DNA from: Torreya grandis
Taxonomy: Eukaryota; Streptophyta; Pinopsida; Cupressales; Taxaceae
Direction: 5' to 3'
Length of the DNA: 64,000 nucleotides
Assembly (NCBI GenBank): GCA_037957365.1
Contig: JARHVA010000223.1
Location: 2,055,501 to 2,119,500, forward strand
Shown here: positions 1 through 12,371 of the stretch, one piece after another
Position numbering within the stretch: the stretch's first letter is position 1
Layout of the letters: every line of letters begins with the position of its first letter
Made by a program: the position numbers and the translations under genes
Notes under the pieces: generated by a model
What the model saw: only the letters and a program-made list of their open reading frames with translations
Databases searched by the model: none
What the model was told of the DNA's origin: nothing

Positions 1-3000
1 GTATGACTAGACTCTACCATAATTATATTTGATGCCTCTTAGAGTAGTGAATAGATATTTTTTTAGTCATTTTTGTTAATCAGTATTTAGTGTTTTGTGC
101 TTATGTAATATGCATCTATGAATGTCATCTTCCTTTTACATGTCCAAACTTAACCTAGGTGTTAGGAATCTTCTTTACAGGTCGTATAGTGTGTCTTGGC
201 ATTGATCTCTCAAGGATATAGTGCATAGCCAAACTTAAGTGTCTTTAACCAGACCTTATTTTCACTTCTCCCTAATCTAAGTGCATTAAAGATACCTCTA
301 TATGAAATATTGTTGTAGAGAAACAACAGTGAGTGTTTCATTATTCTCTTTCACATTTCATTAGTGTGTTAAAGAGTTCTTATTTACGAGTAGATCTATT
401 AAATTCTTGGTTCATCACCATAGCTTAGAATAGGTTTTACTTTATGCAAATATCTTGCCCCTTTTCATCCCAACTAGTCTTAGATTTAGAAGTAAAGATC
501 CAAATTTTAAAAAATCTAAGGATCTAACCTCATAAAAAAATCCTAGAGGTCTGGTCTAGATATAGGCATTCGACAGCCTTAGACCATTCCCATGTTATTC
601 CAGGTATGGGTCTGACTTGAATAAACTTGACCCTTATTAGGGTACTATCTAGATAGCTAACAATCATCTCAACATATTTCCTCTAGTCTAACTAAAGCTT
701 CCAATTCACATAATCTAATTTGATTTTCATGCCCAAAATGAACCTTACAGCAGTAATATCTTTCATGTCAAACTACGTAAATAGTTGATACTTTACTCAT
801 TTGATCATTTCCTTATATTCTCGGTCATCAACATGTTATCCACAAAGATAACTATGATGACAAAGTTTTTACCATCTTGTTTATAATAAATTCAAGAATC
901 AAATTTAGTGTGTGCAAGCCCATGTCCAACCACATGGTTGTTGAAATTGTGATGCCACATCCTTGGTGATTGTTTCAAGCCATACAAGGACTTATTCACT
1001 CCACAAACAAAGCCATATTTTCCTTTCACCTCCAAACTTTCTATCTACAACATGTATATTTATTATTCAAGCTCTCCATTGAAAAACATCATCTTGATAT
1101 CCATTTGATCTATCTCAAGATCAAACTCAGTATAAATAACTATATTAAATCTAATAGAGGTCAAATTCACAACAAGGTAAAATGTCTCTCCAAAATCAAT
1201 TCCATTTACCTGAGATCATCCCTTTGCTACTAGGTGATCCTTTTACTTATCCATTTTATCTTTTGTGTTGCACTTCTTTTTGAAAAACCCCCTTGTAACC
1301 TACAAGTTTTCTATGCAGAGGTAATTTTACTAATTTTTAAGCCTAATTATTATCTAGAGACTCTTCCTCCTCCTTCATGGATTTCTTCCAAGACTTGATC
1401 TCATGTAATCCAAGACCTTCCTTTACCATCTCAAGGTATCCATTAACCATAGAAAACATGAACCTAGAATAAAAATTTGATGGCATATACCTTTCATGTA
1501 TTCTACACACTCATTTTGATCTCCTTAGAATAGCAGTCACTAGCTCCCTCTCTTCTTATGACTCTTCATATGTTGCCTCATACTCAGATACAATTTCTTT
1601 GACATATTTATCAACCTACACCTTTTTTTTATTCCTTTTTTATTTATTTGGTTATGGTTCCTTTATATATATCCTATTTACCTCCATGAAGACCACATTT
1701 TAGCTATATATCATCTTATTTATTTTAGGATTCCATAGCTTGTATGACACTAGTCCCATATCCAATAAATGTGCACTTCATAGAATTAAATTTTTGTTCT
1801 TTTCTCCTTTGTTTATGGATATATGCTTCACAACTAAAGATTTATAAGTGTTGTTGAGATGGTTTCTTACCAGTCCAAGCTTCTTGCAAAGTTTTATCAA
1901 CCAACATTGGTGGGGGTGATCTATTGAAAAGATTACAAGTAGTTGCTACTAATTTAGGATCTTATTCATCTACTTTGAAACTCCATTCTATTGTGATGTG
2001 TATGGATTTGTCTTTTCTCTTTCAATTCTACACTACTTACTTACAGAATTACTCAAACTCAATTTGAGTGATACTCACCCCCATTGTTTGTGTGTAACAC
2101 CTTTATCCTTTTCCTCATCTTGTTCTCAACAAAATATTTAAACTCTTTGAACTTATTAAGTACCTTGTATTTATTCTGGATAAAATATATCAAATTCTTC
2201 CTAAATAAATCATCTATGAAAGACATGTAGAATTGAGACCTATTTAGTGATGGGACATCCACTGGTCCAAACACATCACTATGTATTATCTATAAAATAT
2301 TATTTGCTCACACAACATTAATGGGGAGCTTCACTTGACTCTGCTTACCATAGACATAATGCTCATAAAATTCAAAGTCCAAAGGACAATTAGCAATCCC
2401 TTTTGACATACCTTTAGCCTACATTGTGTGTAGATCTTTCTATCCAATATGGTCTATCCTCTTATGCCAAATCATTGTCTTCTCAATCAAAAGCAATGCA
2501 TGATTTTTTGTTTTAGTATTGACCTTGGGAATAATAAAGTTATTATATGCATTTCTCATCACACTCGCATTAATCTTAAATAAAGTTCTTGTACACACAC
2601 TTCTTGACAACACCACAGCTTTGTGCACCATATTGCACCCATCTCTGCTAAATGACACCTACACATTCGCATCATTCATTTTTATCACAAGGTCCAAATT
2701 CATATCCATGACAAGAATGTGTAAAATACTAGGGAGAGTCTTAATCCTCCCATCTCTAAACTTTAGCTTCACTTTTCTTCTCCACATGATCTTGTAGGTC
2801 GAGTTGTCTCCAAAAAAGACATCGCCACCATCATAATAATCATATTAGCATAAGCACTTCCTATGAAGAGCTATATGATAGGAGGAAAATGAATCAATCA
2901 TCCATGCATGTGTATTTGAATCTGTGAGATATACATCTCCATTCTCATCACTAGAGATTCTTTTTTTACTTGAGGGTGCAACATTTAGTGTTTTGATCTT

Positions 3001-3216
3001 TTCCACCTTTTCACTCTAAAATCCTTCTTAAAATATGTTATTTTACCACAATTCTATCATTTTTTCAAATATATTTCTAAAGTTTTAAATTTGCCTCTAC
3101 ACTTCAAGTACTTATCCCTCAAACATTCTTTTAGTTCTTTTTTGGGAGCACCCACACACAAATAAGGCATCCTTTATTTGATAATTTTCCACACACTTCC
3201 ACCTCATCTATTGTCA
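1..3216 (-). pseudogene. Ty1/copia pol remnant (RT, integrase, protease, zinc knuckle)
   Basis: Reading leftwards on the minus strand the copia order can be followed. A zinc-knuckle trace lies near 3030-3065. The protease site at about 2885-2925 reads IDSFSSYH, where the family has IDSGASYH. A GAG-pre-integrase segment at 2440-2658 ends in WHKRIDHIG. An integrase core piece at 2059-2274 ends in HTNNGGEY, where DNGGEY is usual. Reverse transcriptase fragments follow: MDIK near 1090-1110, KSLYGLK at 974-993, FVDNM near 831-852 (normally YVDDM) and DMKD near 758-772. Stops and frameshifts occur throughout and several catalytic acidic residues are changed, so it is dead. The rest of pol and the 3' LTR lie left of the window. 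The gag half of the same element resumes at 24558, after the insertion of element I. From about 1 to 500 I recognise nothing specific. Confidence 0.88.
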
Positions 3217-6195
3217 TGTCCATCTTTTGATGGCAACATGGTGGAATACCCATGGACTTTCAAACCCTTCATGAGGGCTAAGGGATAAGCATAAATGGAA
3301 GTGAGTATTAAAATGTTTTAATTAAATATGTGTAAAAGTACTTTTTTTGAAAAAGTGCTTATGTTTCTTATTTCACTTAAAGAGGGATCTTTGAAGGTCT
3401 TTAGAACTTAAGTGATTTTAAGAAAAGATCATAAATAAATGTCTTTTAAATAAATTTTTATATTAACCTCCCTTCCTCTTTTTGGGTGAAACACTTGGAG
3501 GGCTACAAAAGTGAAGAGGAATCATTTGGTGCGGGCATGTCATGTTTGAATATTGAAAACTTGGTCTATTAGCAGATAAATGCTACGCCAAATGGTTTAA
3601 AGATGAAACCCTTCAAGAAAATGAAGTTAGAGGATGAAAACCCTCTTCCTTCTTTGGGGTAATGTTGGCCATTTTTGACCCACATACCAAAAAAAAATTA
3701 TTTTGAAGAAAATGGACATAACTCAGGAAGAAAATGGCAAAGTATTCAAACTTTGGGTCTTTGAGGGCACAGTGCAAACTGGGTTTCCAGAAGTGCTTGA
3801 CTTCTAAATGTTTTATAAGTAGAAGTAATTTGGGTTTACAAAATCAAATTGCTCATGGACAGTGCAGATCAGATTCTCCAAGGTCAATGACTTCAATCTT
3901 TCTCTTAAAGAAGGCTTTGTGTTCTTTGACAAAGACAACTTTGAGTTTCCAAAAGAGCACTACTTAAAAAAAACCTTATAAGTGATCAGCAGTCAAAACC
4001 CCAAAGCAAGTAAGAAGGCTTGGAAAGCATGATTTGGTCTAGGTAGTATATTTTAGGTTCTCCAAGGAGCACTACTTAATTACTTCATAAGTTGTGAGCA
4101 GTCAAAAACCTAAAATAAGTAATGAGACATCAAAATCCCGGTTTGGTCTTAGAAGTGCTTCTCTAGTACTCAAAAAGACAAGCCAAGGCAAAAAGTATGA
4201 AGTAAGTAAACATGGAAAACCCAAATTACTATGCATAGAGTAAGTCAAGTTTATGTAAGTACTTTACTTAAAAAGCTTGATAAGTAAAGGATATGGGAAA
4301 GTCTAAAGTTGGAGAGATCAAATAACTTGAATTACTCTGCATAGAGTAAATTAGGATTCTTTGAGTGCTTGACTTAAGCTTGTTCCATCAACGCAAGAGT
4401 CATGATCAGGCAAATGAAAGGTTGTCACATGATGTAAGCTAAAGCAAAAAGGGCAAATCAACAAAGGACAAGTGGCACAAGGATGACCAATGAGCATGAG
4501 AGAGTCCAAGCAGTTGGTAGCTAGAAATTTATGAAGGTTCTCATCCTTTAATATGGTTTACTCTCAACAAATATCCATCCAAATGCAGGAATAACATTGG
4601 TTGGATTGAACTCCTAGGCATGGAGGCCTGTGTCCTTCAGAGAGGACACATAAAAGTGAAAGATGCCATGCCATTTAAATACAAATATAAATGCAGTTGT
4701 GCCAGGAAGAGACATCTAACTACCTACAATGTGACTTCTTCTCTCTTTCCACATAGCTCTCTCTCTCTCTTCCCATTATATATATCATGTGACTTGCCTT
4801 TGTAATGGTTCCCAATTTTTAGACTTTTTGATCTTTCTAGGAGATGAACATTCATTGAGATATTACAAAGTATACTTCACTTGATTAGGCTTGACCCTAT
4901 CAAGTCTATTATAAGAACTACCTCTTAATATAATGAGATGATTTATTTGCCTATCTCTTGTCATTGATCAGTGCCTTAGTATGCTTTTACTTGGTGGATT
5001 CATGAAGGAGATTTTTCCTAGTCTATCAGCCTTTTGCTTGCCTCTTTAATGTATTTTCAAGCTCTTGTAGGTCTAGATTAGTGTTTTGTCTGAACCTCTT
5101 CTAATGAGTTAACTTGATCTTGAGATTATGTAAGTCATAGTTCTCTTATGACTAATCTAGTGTGGGTTCAAGCATATATGAGTATCTATTTTTACTTTGG
5201 TGTATTGCCTGGTTAGCCCTCTTAAGAGCCCTTGTCTCCCTTCTAACCCTTTTCCTCGTGAATCTTCATTTTAGCATTAGTTTTAAGTGATCCACCAAGA
5301 GGAACTAGCCTCTTTAAAAATCCTAGAGGCTCAACCTCATCATAGGACACCCACATCCTAAGGTTGTTCCCATGCTTATAGCTAGAAGTAGGACAGCCCA
5401 AAAAACTCTCCCATAAGGGTGCAATTCCATGCTATAACAAGTAACTCCATTTAAGGGTTATCATTTGATTCATTTAGTCATTAAAGGGTGTTTTAAACAC
5501 CATTTGTCATTTTTATTTGATGCCTTGCTTTTGTAAGAGTGGTGACTTGGTTTGAGGGGTGAAATTTCACTCTTTTATGGATTTTGTGGTAATTTTTAAT
5601 TTATTTGCAAATTTTTACATAGTGGTGAGTTGACTTAAGAGTTGTTTTGAGCATTTTGAGAGGATTTTGAGACCTATTTTTGGTCTGAACATATTCTAAT
5701 TTTTATTCCAATATTTTTGTAGTGTGGTGATTCATTTTGTGATGTATTTCAGTATATTTTGAAGGATCTATTGCCCAAAAAATATATAGTAATTATTAAA
5801 AATATTTTATAGCTTGAGCAAATTATTTGGAGGGTCTTGAGGCTCTAAAATACTTTAGATTTTTGTCATAAAATTTTGCCTATTTAATCTATGATTTTTA
5901 TGCAATTTATTGATGGTTTGATAAGGGTTTGGGCACAAGAAGCATATACAATTTCCATATTTATTTTAAAACCAAGGATGCCTAGGGTTTGAAGAAGGAA
6001 AATATGACTTTGAGGGTCATATTTGCATATTTTGAATGGCCACTAATTGCTTAGGGTTTTGCATAATTATAAGGTATTTTGAAAGGTTATTGGTAGTTAG
6101 GGTTTGCTGCAATTTAATCAAAAATTTTCTAAATTGAAGTAAGGTTTATAGATATTCCTTAATTTTAGCTAATTATCCTTTTTTAGGATGTTACA
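3217..6195 (+). repeat. 5' LTR of element I, split by a solo LTR
   Basis: This is 1197 bp after removing the solo LTR 3663-5439 and one 5-bp target-site copy. It matches 9526-9812 plus 23625-24557 base by base over long stretches. Examples are the block around 3500-3650 against 23635-23790, and 5445-6195 against 23788-24557. It starts with TG and ends with CA. The primer-binding site follows after one base. Confidence 0.9.
3663..5439. mobile_element. Solo LTR (about 1.78 kb) nested in the 5' LTR of element I
   Basis: The insert begins TGTTGGCC and ends TATAACA. It is flanked by 5-bp target copies ggtaa (3658-3662) and agtaa (5440-5444). The sister LTR keeps the empty site ggggtaactcc near 23781, which fixes both boundaries. 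There is no internal domain, primer site or coding capacity, so this is one LTR left by recombination. I cannot assign its family. The 186-base frame at 4620-4805 inside it is not supported as a gene. Confidence 0.82.
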
Positions 6196-6196
6196 G

Positions 6197-6209
6197 TGGT
6201 ATCAGAGCC
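6197..6209 (+). other. Primer-binding site (initiator-Met tRNA type) of element I
   Basis: TGGTATCAGAGCC lies one base after the LTR end at 6195. This is the standard primer site of many plant Ty3 chromovirus-type and copia elements. Confidence 0.92.
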
Positions 6210-6308
6210 AATTTCTTGGCCATTTGTGGGGTGTGAGTGATTTCAATGGATTGGTAACCTAAGTTTCTGCCAAAAGAGGAATACAAATAATCCATTCAAA
6301 AGGTTGGG

Positions 6309-7417
6309 ATGAAGAAGAAGACAATGGATGAAGCCATATATATATTATTGCAAACCATGGAGATTTATAAGAGGGAACTAAAGGCACTAAGTTCCAAGGA
6401 TGTGACAAAGTCTATGGGGTTAATCCCTAGACCTCAAAGTTTTCTTTTAGAAGAAGAGAAGGTTGAACTATATGTGAAAGATGAGATTCAAAAATCAAAA
6501 AAATTGGGGCAGCCAATGATTGAATTTTATAAGCCACAAGAACTATAAATTCAAGGGCAGTCTAGTGAAGGTCTCGAACAACCTATGGAGAAATCAATGG
6601 GGTTTCAAAGGGTAGTCCCTAAAGAGGGAGTAATAGAAAACTCAGAACTTCCCAAGGTGAAATAAGAAGAAGTTGTTCAATAACTTCATGAGACATCAAA
6701 AGAACAAGGTAAAAATCTTTTATTTGTAGATGTCTATTTATCTTTTAATGACTGTATGCATGATAGTGAAGTCATAAAATGTGAAAACAAGGAGCTTAAG
6801 CCAAAGAAAGATAAAATTGAAGCAAAAAGGGCATCACTTGTTATATACCAAGGGTTCAAGTTTGAATAACTTGCACCAACCTTTGAATATCCATTGACTA
6901 ATTTTCATAAAATCCCTATAAAGAGTCACATGATCAAATAAAATATTGGAAATATTGAGGATACAAGACTGAGGACTCATTGATTCAGGTCCAAAATTAT
7001 TGGCATTAAGAGGTATGGGATCTCGGTAATTTTTTGAATTTTACAAAAGTCCTCAATTCTAATTTTAAATTATTTATGGTTGATTTCATGGGAATAAAGA
7101 AAAAATCAGAATTATTTGGGGTATGGAGGATATCCACCTTGATTAAGGATGTTTCATAGAATAGGCTCATAACATAGTTCATTAAAGGATTATCTCCATC
7201 TCTCAAGGGATTGGTTAAGGCTTTTAATCCTCCTTCCTTACAAATGCCCATTAAAAGAGCCCAAGATTGTGATTTTGTAGCTCCTATTGTGCAAAATTTA
7301 CCCTTCCTAAGGCCAAAGAATAGTGTTTTACATTGTATGGTGCATGAGGAAGGAAGGAGGGCAAGGCAACCTAGGGAGTTAACTCAAAAATTGACAAAAT
7401 CAAACCCTAATGTGTAG
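6309..7417 (+). pseudogene. Element I gag remnant
   Basis: An open stretch from 6309 to 6548 begins MKKKTMDEAIY and is probably the N-terminal gag part; it is lysine/glutamate rich and followed by stops. At 7211-7417 the segment VKAFNPPSLQMPIKRAQ matches the linker just before the zinc knuckle in plant Ty3 gag. The same linker, KAFDSLSLHEVIKRAL, occurs in element V at 51600-51553. Between these points the frame is broken, and no intact zinc knuckle is visible. Function is inferred from order alone: leader, gag, protease. Confidence 0.6.
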
Positions 7418-7522
7418 AAAAAAGGAGATTTCTAGCAAGGAGAAAGACATCCAAAGAAGTTGCAAGTGAATTCAAAGACCTTCTCACATCAAAACATGAG
7501 TTTCTAGCCAAAGGAAGGACCC

Positions 7523-8035
7523 TTGGAAGGGCTGAAAATAAATGACAGCAGTATGAAAAGATCTAAAATAGTCCTTAAAACAATAAAGCAAGCTACAAAT
7601 ATTGATGAAGGCAAGGTCGGCACCCTAGCAACAATAACAAGAATTCTTAACCGCCATCCATTTAAGGTTAGAGGAGTTTTGCTTGGAAAAAAAGTCACTA
7701 TACTCATAGATAATGGGGTTACACATAATTTTATTGACAAGAGATTGACTACAAGGTTTGGTTTGAACACTACTTATTTTGAGGGTTTCAAGGTAACTCT
7801 AGGAGATGGATTTTCTATTCCTTTTAATCATAATATTTTAGATTTGAAACTCATCTTGGGTAAGCATAAGGTTGAAGAATATTTCCACATGATTTATATT
7901 GGAGAGTACACCCAAAATTACCAAACAACAAAGCTCAAATTTGATTCCAAAGGGAAGGAAGTGTTATTACATGGTTTGCATGATAGGGCACCCAAGGGGG
8001 CAATGTCCAAAAGAATAGAGAGAATGATACATTAA
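7523..8035 (+). pseudogene. Ty3 aspartic protease-like fragment of element I
   Basis: This open 170-codon stretch carries the retropepsin-like motif TILIDNGVTHNFID near 7700-7745. The family has D-S/T-G-A-T-H-N-F-I; here the second residue is Asn and the fourth Val, so activity is doubtful. Downstream, VTLGDGFSIPF and LKLILGKHKVEEYFHMI follow the normal order of plant Ty3 proteases, as does LKFDSKGKEVLLHG. It sits after the gag linker at 7211-7417 and is followed by degenerate sequence instead of reverse transcriptase. The annotated start is only the first Met in an eroded polyprotein. Confidence 0.78.
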
Positions 8036-9505
8036 GAAATTCATGTAGGGGTAGCTAGGCAATTTGAATTTTTTGAGTTGGGACAACCAACTCTCATGAA
8101 GTAAAAAAGCTTTGTACATGACACATGGAGTAAAGGAATTGTGGGAAAGGGTTTCCAATACAAAAAATGCAGTATTGGGAGTTTAAGGTAGCCTCTAAGG
8201 TATGAAAAGAGCTTCCAAATTTTTCTTTGCATAAGCTAGTTTTTTAAGTACACTAAAATATGAATCCTAAGGCATGATAAGGTGAAAGGTTTGTTGAAAT
8301 GAGTCAATGCTATTAAGTTCCCAAGGTATGAAAATTTGTGCTTAAATTTGGTATGTTGGGTAATTAGACTTCCATATGTAGAGAAAATTAAGAAGTTTGA
8401 AAATGACTTAAGGAGAAATTTTCAAGTACATTCAAAACATTATGTGTATTGTATGTCATTCTAGCCTATCATACAATTTGGAAACATGCTCCATAAAGTG
8501 TCAATTTAGTTGGTTAAAAACACTCCAAGGTTTGAAACCAAAGGGACACTTGGTGGTGATATCAATGAGGAAATAAAAGGGCCACTTCAGCTGATTATGT
8601 GCACTTGGAACAAGGTAAAAAGAGGAAATAAACAGCCCTATACAAATTCTGATTTTGCAAGGAAAGGTAAAAAAAATTCTAAAGGCAAGGATACAATTAT
8701 TGCTCTACTCTTCCAAGACACTAAAGAGTTATTGGACAGCACTTTGGTAATGAATAGTTTAACTTTAAAGAATTATAAGGTCATGGAAAATTAGGATAAA
8801 TGGTTGGCAAAGGAGTCATTTCACTCCAATACAAAGATATAAATGAATTGGTGGGTCAAGGGTGGAATTAACATCTCTAGGCATGAGTTTCTAGCCCTTT
8901 GAATGCTTCATTAGAGGAATTTGAAGGGTACATTCAAGACTTTATGTAGCTGTTATGAGTTGCATAAAGTGGGTCACACCTGGGGCACCAAGATGGTAAA
9001 TGGAAAAAACATTGTATGGAGGGATAAGGAGGTTAATAGGGGCTGCATCCTTCATGACATTCAAAAATTTGTAGACATACTTCCCAAACAAATCTTGGTC
9101 AACAACACCAAAGAGAAAGGGAAAATGATTGTTTTGGCTAACATGTTTGTTTTATGTGCAGATAAGGACATAGGGGAAACCAAGTCCCTCACAATAGAAG
9201 ACTACCTAATTATAAAACCATTTTCTAACCACCTTTATGATGATAAAATCAGGTATTTTTTTTCTTCCAACATCTTAGGGGCATCTTTTGAACATATGGT
9301 TTCGAGAGTGAGAGTTGACAACATGAGGTGCTACTAGTTCTGCATCTTCAGCTTGCTCAAGCCACATAAAAACTTCATATGCAGCTGTAGAAGACATCAC
9401 CAAGAGGGTTCTTTCCTTTAGAAAAGACCTAGGTTTCAAGTTTGGCACAAGACCAACCATGGAGATAGCATTTTGGTTACTTCTATTGCTTGAGGACAAG
9501 TAATT
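8036..9505 (+). other. Degenerate 3' internal region of element I
   Basis: Where reverse transcriptase, RNase H and integrase should follow, only short frames remain (8510-8794 and 8921-9337), with no motif I can name. The last bases before the 3' LTR read LLEDK in one frame. That is the conserved tail of many plant Ty3 polyproteins and supports the orientation. Confidence 0.5.
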
Positions 9506-9525
9506 TTGGATAGGGAGGATTTTCA
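9506..9525 (+). other. Polypurine tract region of element I
   Basis: The purine-rich stretch tagggaggatttt (9511-9523) lies directly before the 3' LTR start TGTCCC at 9526, where plus-strand priming is expected. Confidence 0.65.
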
Positions 9526-9812
9526 TGTCCCTCTTTTGATGGGGACATGGTGGAAGACCCTTAGCCTTTTAGACCCTTCTCGGGGGCTAAGGGACAATCA
9601 CAAAGGGAAATGAATATTAAAATGTGTTAATTGAATATGTGTAAAAGTAATTTTTTTGAAAATTCCTTATGTTTCTTATTTCACTTAAAGAGGGACCTTT
9701 ACAGGTCTTAAGGACTTAAGTGATTTTAAGAAATGATCATAAGGAAAGGTCTTTTAAATAAATTTTTATATTACCCTCCCTTCCTCTTTTTGGGTGCCAC
9801 ACTTGAAAGGAT
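9526..9812 (+). repeat. 3' LTR of element I, first part
   Basis: It matches 3217-3495 of the 5' LTR. It is interrupted at 9812, after aggat, by the inverted composite. The LTR resumes at 23625. Confidence 0.9.
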
Positions 9813-10328
9813 TGTAGACACCAAAATTGTGTCTACTCCTTGGTCGACTCTCCCTTGGTCCCCTTCATCCACTTTTACACATTCCTAACCCACACACTTA
9901 TTAATTTAAAATAATAACTTATTTTAAATTAATAACACCTCCCTTGACACCTCACCCATGACACATCACCCTTGGATTCCTCACCTTGGATACCCTCATT
10001 CATTACCCTATGACTAATCATTCCAACTCTCTCACTAATCTCCATGCCTATTAAACCCACCTTCGACCATTTTCCAACGACAATTAAACTCGACAGACGG
10101 AGGAACGGGTAGAAGGCTAAAAATAGCCTTTTTCCCATCTTCTAGCCGCTGACGTCGGTTACCAGTCAGCCGATGCCGGTGGGATCGCCAACGTCGGTCA
10201 CTTAAAACAACCCGAAGGCAAATTCTCTTCCCATTGGGATGCTAAAATGACAGCACTAGGACGCTGAATCACAAACCCGAATGTTAACTCTCTTGTTTTG
10301 AATCCAACTTCTCTCTCTCTCTCCCAGA
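9813..10328 (+). repeat. Truncated LTR (left outer arm)
   Basis: It matches the first about 515 bases of the full LTR at 10996 and breaks off in the CT-rich tract (ctctctctcccaga) near 10328. It is then joined directly to the element's 3' internal end. Confidence 0.85.
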
Positions 10329-10995
10329 TTGACTACTCAACTCGACCAACAACCTAGGAGATCACGACTATCTTCTCAAACCATGACCATTTTTGAGACA
10401 ACCCTGCCTTGGTTGTTTTGATTGCATGTAGGCTACTTCATGAATAGTTAGCCAAATTGTTCGCAACCCACATTATGACCCTCACAAGTATTGGATTGCA
10501 AGCAAGTTGATCCCCACTACTTGTGACATTTTTTTGTTTTCTAAGAGCACTTCCTGAGCTTGGGATACTTGGAACACGACGACCATTATAGCTACAGCTT
10601 GGATCAAATAACCTAATCAGCTATGACTAAATGCTAGGGACTAGTTATTTCAATTTTATCACTCCTTGACCCTTGACTTGTGATAATTTGACTTGACCAT
10701 CACGTGAAGTGATATACGTGCAATCTCAACTTTTGTAGCGTTCACACTCAAACTTCACCATATCCATCCACTATCTATCAAATCAGCACCTAATTTTAGG
10801 TTTCTTTCCCTTAACTCTCGCTTTGAGGAGAAATACCTCATCCCATAATTAAGGCAACCTACATTCATTTTTGTCTTGCAGTTCATCAGAATAACCAACA
10901 GGGCAAAAACCACCTCATCCCATACCTAGGGCAACTTACTCCTATTTTTGTCTTGCAGTTCGTCCAAAACAACCAACAAGACAAAAAGGGGCAAA
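10329..10995 (+). other. 3' internal end of the family, left arm, ending in polypurine tract
   Basis: It is the reverse complement counterpart of 36358-37010 in element IV. It ends acaaaaaggggcaaa (10981-10995), the polypurine tract, right before the LTR at 10996. It is non-coding: the frame at 10886-11080 on the minus strand crosses the LTR boundary and is a shadow. Confidence 0.8.
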
Positions 10996-12350
10996 TGTAG
11001 ACACCAAAATTGTGTCTACTCCTTGGTCGACTCTCCCTTGGTCTCCTTTGTCCACTTCTACACATTCCTAACCCACACACTTATTAATTTAAAATAATAA
11101 CTTATTTTAAATTAATAACACCTCCCTTGACACCTCACCCATGACACATCACCCTTGACACATCACCCTTAGATTCCTCACCCTTGGATACCCTAATTCA
11201 TTACCCTATGACTAATCATTCCAACTCTCTCACTGATTCCCATGCCTATTAAACCTGCCTTCAACCATTTTTCAATGACAATTAAACTCGACAGACAGAA
11301 GAACGCACAGAAGGCTAAAAATAGCCTTTTTCCCATCTTCTAGCTGTCGACGTCAGTTACACATCAGCCAAAGCCAGCGAGATAGCTGACGTCGGTCGCT
11401 TAAAACAACCCAAAATTGAATTCTCTTCCCCCTGGGATGCTGGATCACAATCCCAAATCACAGACCTCGAATCTGACTTCTCTCTCTCTCCCAGACGCAC
11501 ACCAAGCATCACAGACTATAGGAACTCTGCATCAGTCACTCCACCCCTAATTGGAGCATTGCAGGAAGTCTTCTACATTAGCGGCATCAGCAACAAGTCT
11601 TCGACACCTCAAGATCTCCCCCAGGCAGAGTTAAGTATTGTTCCTCTGTTTCATTTCAATTATTTAGACTATATCAGTAATCAATTTTCTATGCATTGCT
11701 TCTAAATAACATTATCAACCAGACCAGACCTGACTTTCTTCTTGGAGATGTTGAAAAGCCTTCCCCATATCCTTACCCTTTTTGACAACCTATCCTCTAC
11801 CCCTTGTCCCTCCTAAGACCCTGTCTATTGTCCTGCAACCCTGCATAGACTCTCTGACTACCACAGACCACTCTGTCGACCAAAGACACAACCTAAGACC
11901 CGTCCAAAAGTCCATTGCCCCCACTGACATTGGCAGACTAACCGACATCGACAACCTAACCAACTGACGCTGATAGAACTATCGACATCAGTGACTTTGG
12001 CAGATCGACAACAGATAGCAGGTACGAATTATTTCTATTTCTCTTACTTAGTCTTTCATTATTATCTTTATCCAACATTCTTTTTTATCAACAAGTGGAC
12101 TGTCATCACTTTAAGAAGTCTACACTTCTGGGACCAAGCATATCGCTTGAGACTCCACCTTATCTCTATCTAACAATCTCTGTGTTTGAGTCTCTTTCTT
12201 CTATAGGTGTCATCCTCCACAGCGAAAGAGGAGCTCCTTCAGTCGTCTGGATAATGGTGCGCAACTTCATCTGGGTACGTACAAACCCCTGACCATTATC
12301 ATAGTTTCTTTCATCTTCTAAATGTAGAAAAGTAAAAATAGTTAGAAACA
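10996..12350 (+). repeat. Full LTR, left arm (about 1355 bp)
   Basis: It starts TGTAGACACC and ends AGAAACA. It is preceded by a polypurine tract and followed by a primer site, so it acts as a shared LTR between a deleted unit on its left and a gag unit on its right. It contains two clusters of the GACGTCGG-type motif (about 11348-11400 and 11926-12000) and a CT microsatellite near 11485. Confidence 0.88.
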
Positions 12351-12353
12351 TTT

Positions 12354-12371
12354 AGGCATGCTCGGTGGGAC
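12354..12371 (+). other. Primer-binding site, left arm (first base changed)
   Basis: The site aggcatgctcggtgggac lies three bases after the LTR. The corresponding site in element IV begins TGGCACGCCCGGTGGG, so the first T of the CCA-complementary triplet is A here. I cannot assign the tRNA with confidence. Confidence 0.7.

Noticed and set aside
470..640. Loose similarity of 480-610 to the end of the solo LTR (about 5230-5400; both contain aaaaatcctagagg)
   Set aside because: The match is short and discontinuous by eye, not enough to call a second copy.
7504..7770. Minus-strand 88-codon frame
   Set aside because: It is the shadow of the plus-strand protease frame of element I.
12353..12371. 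Possible tRNA fragment
   Set aside because: The tRNA-like end is the retrotransposon primer-binding site; no tRNA body is adjacent.
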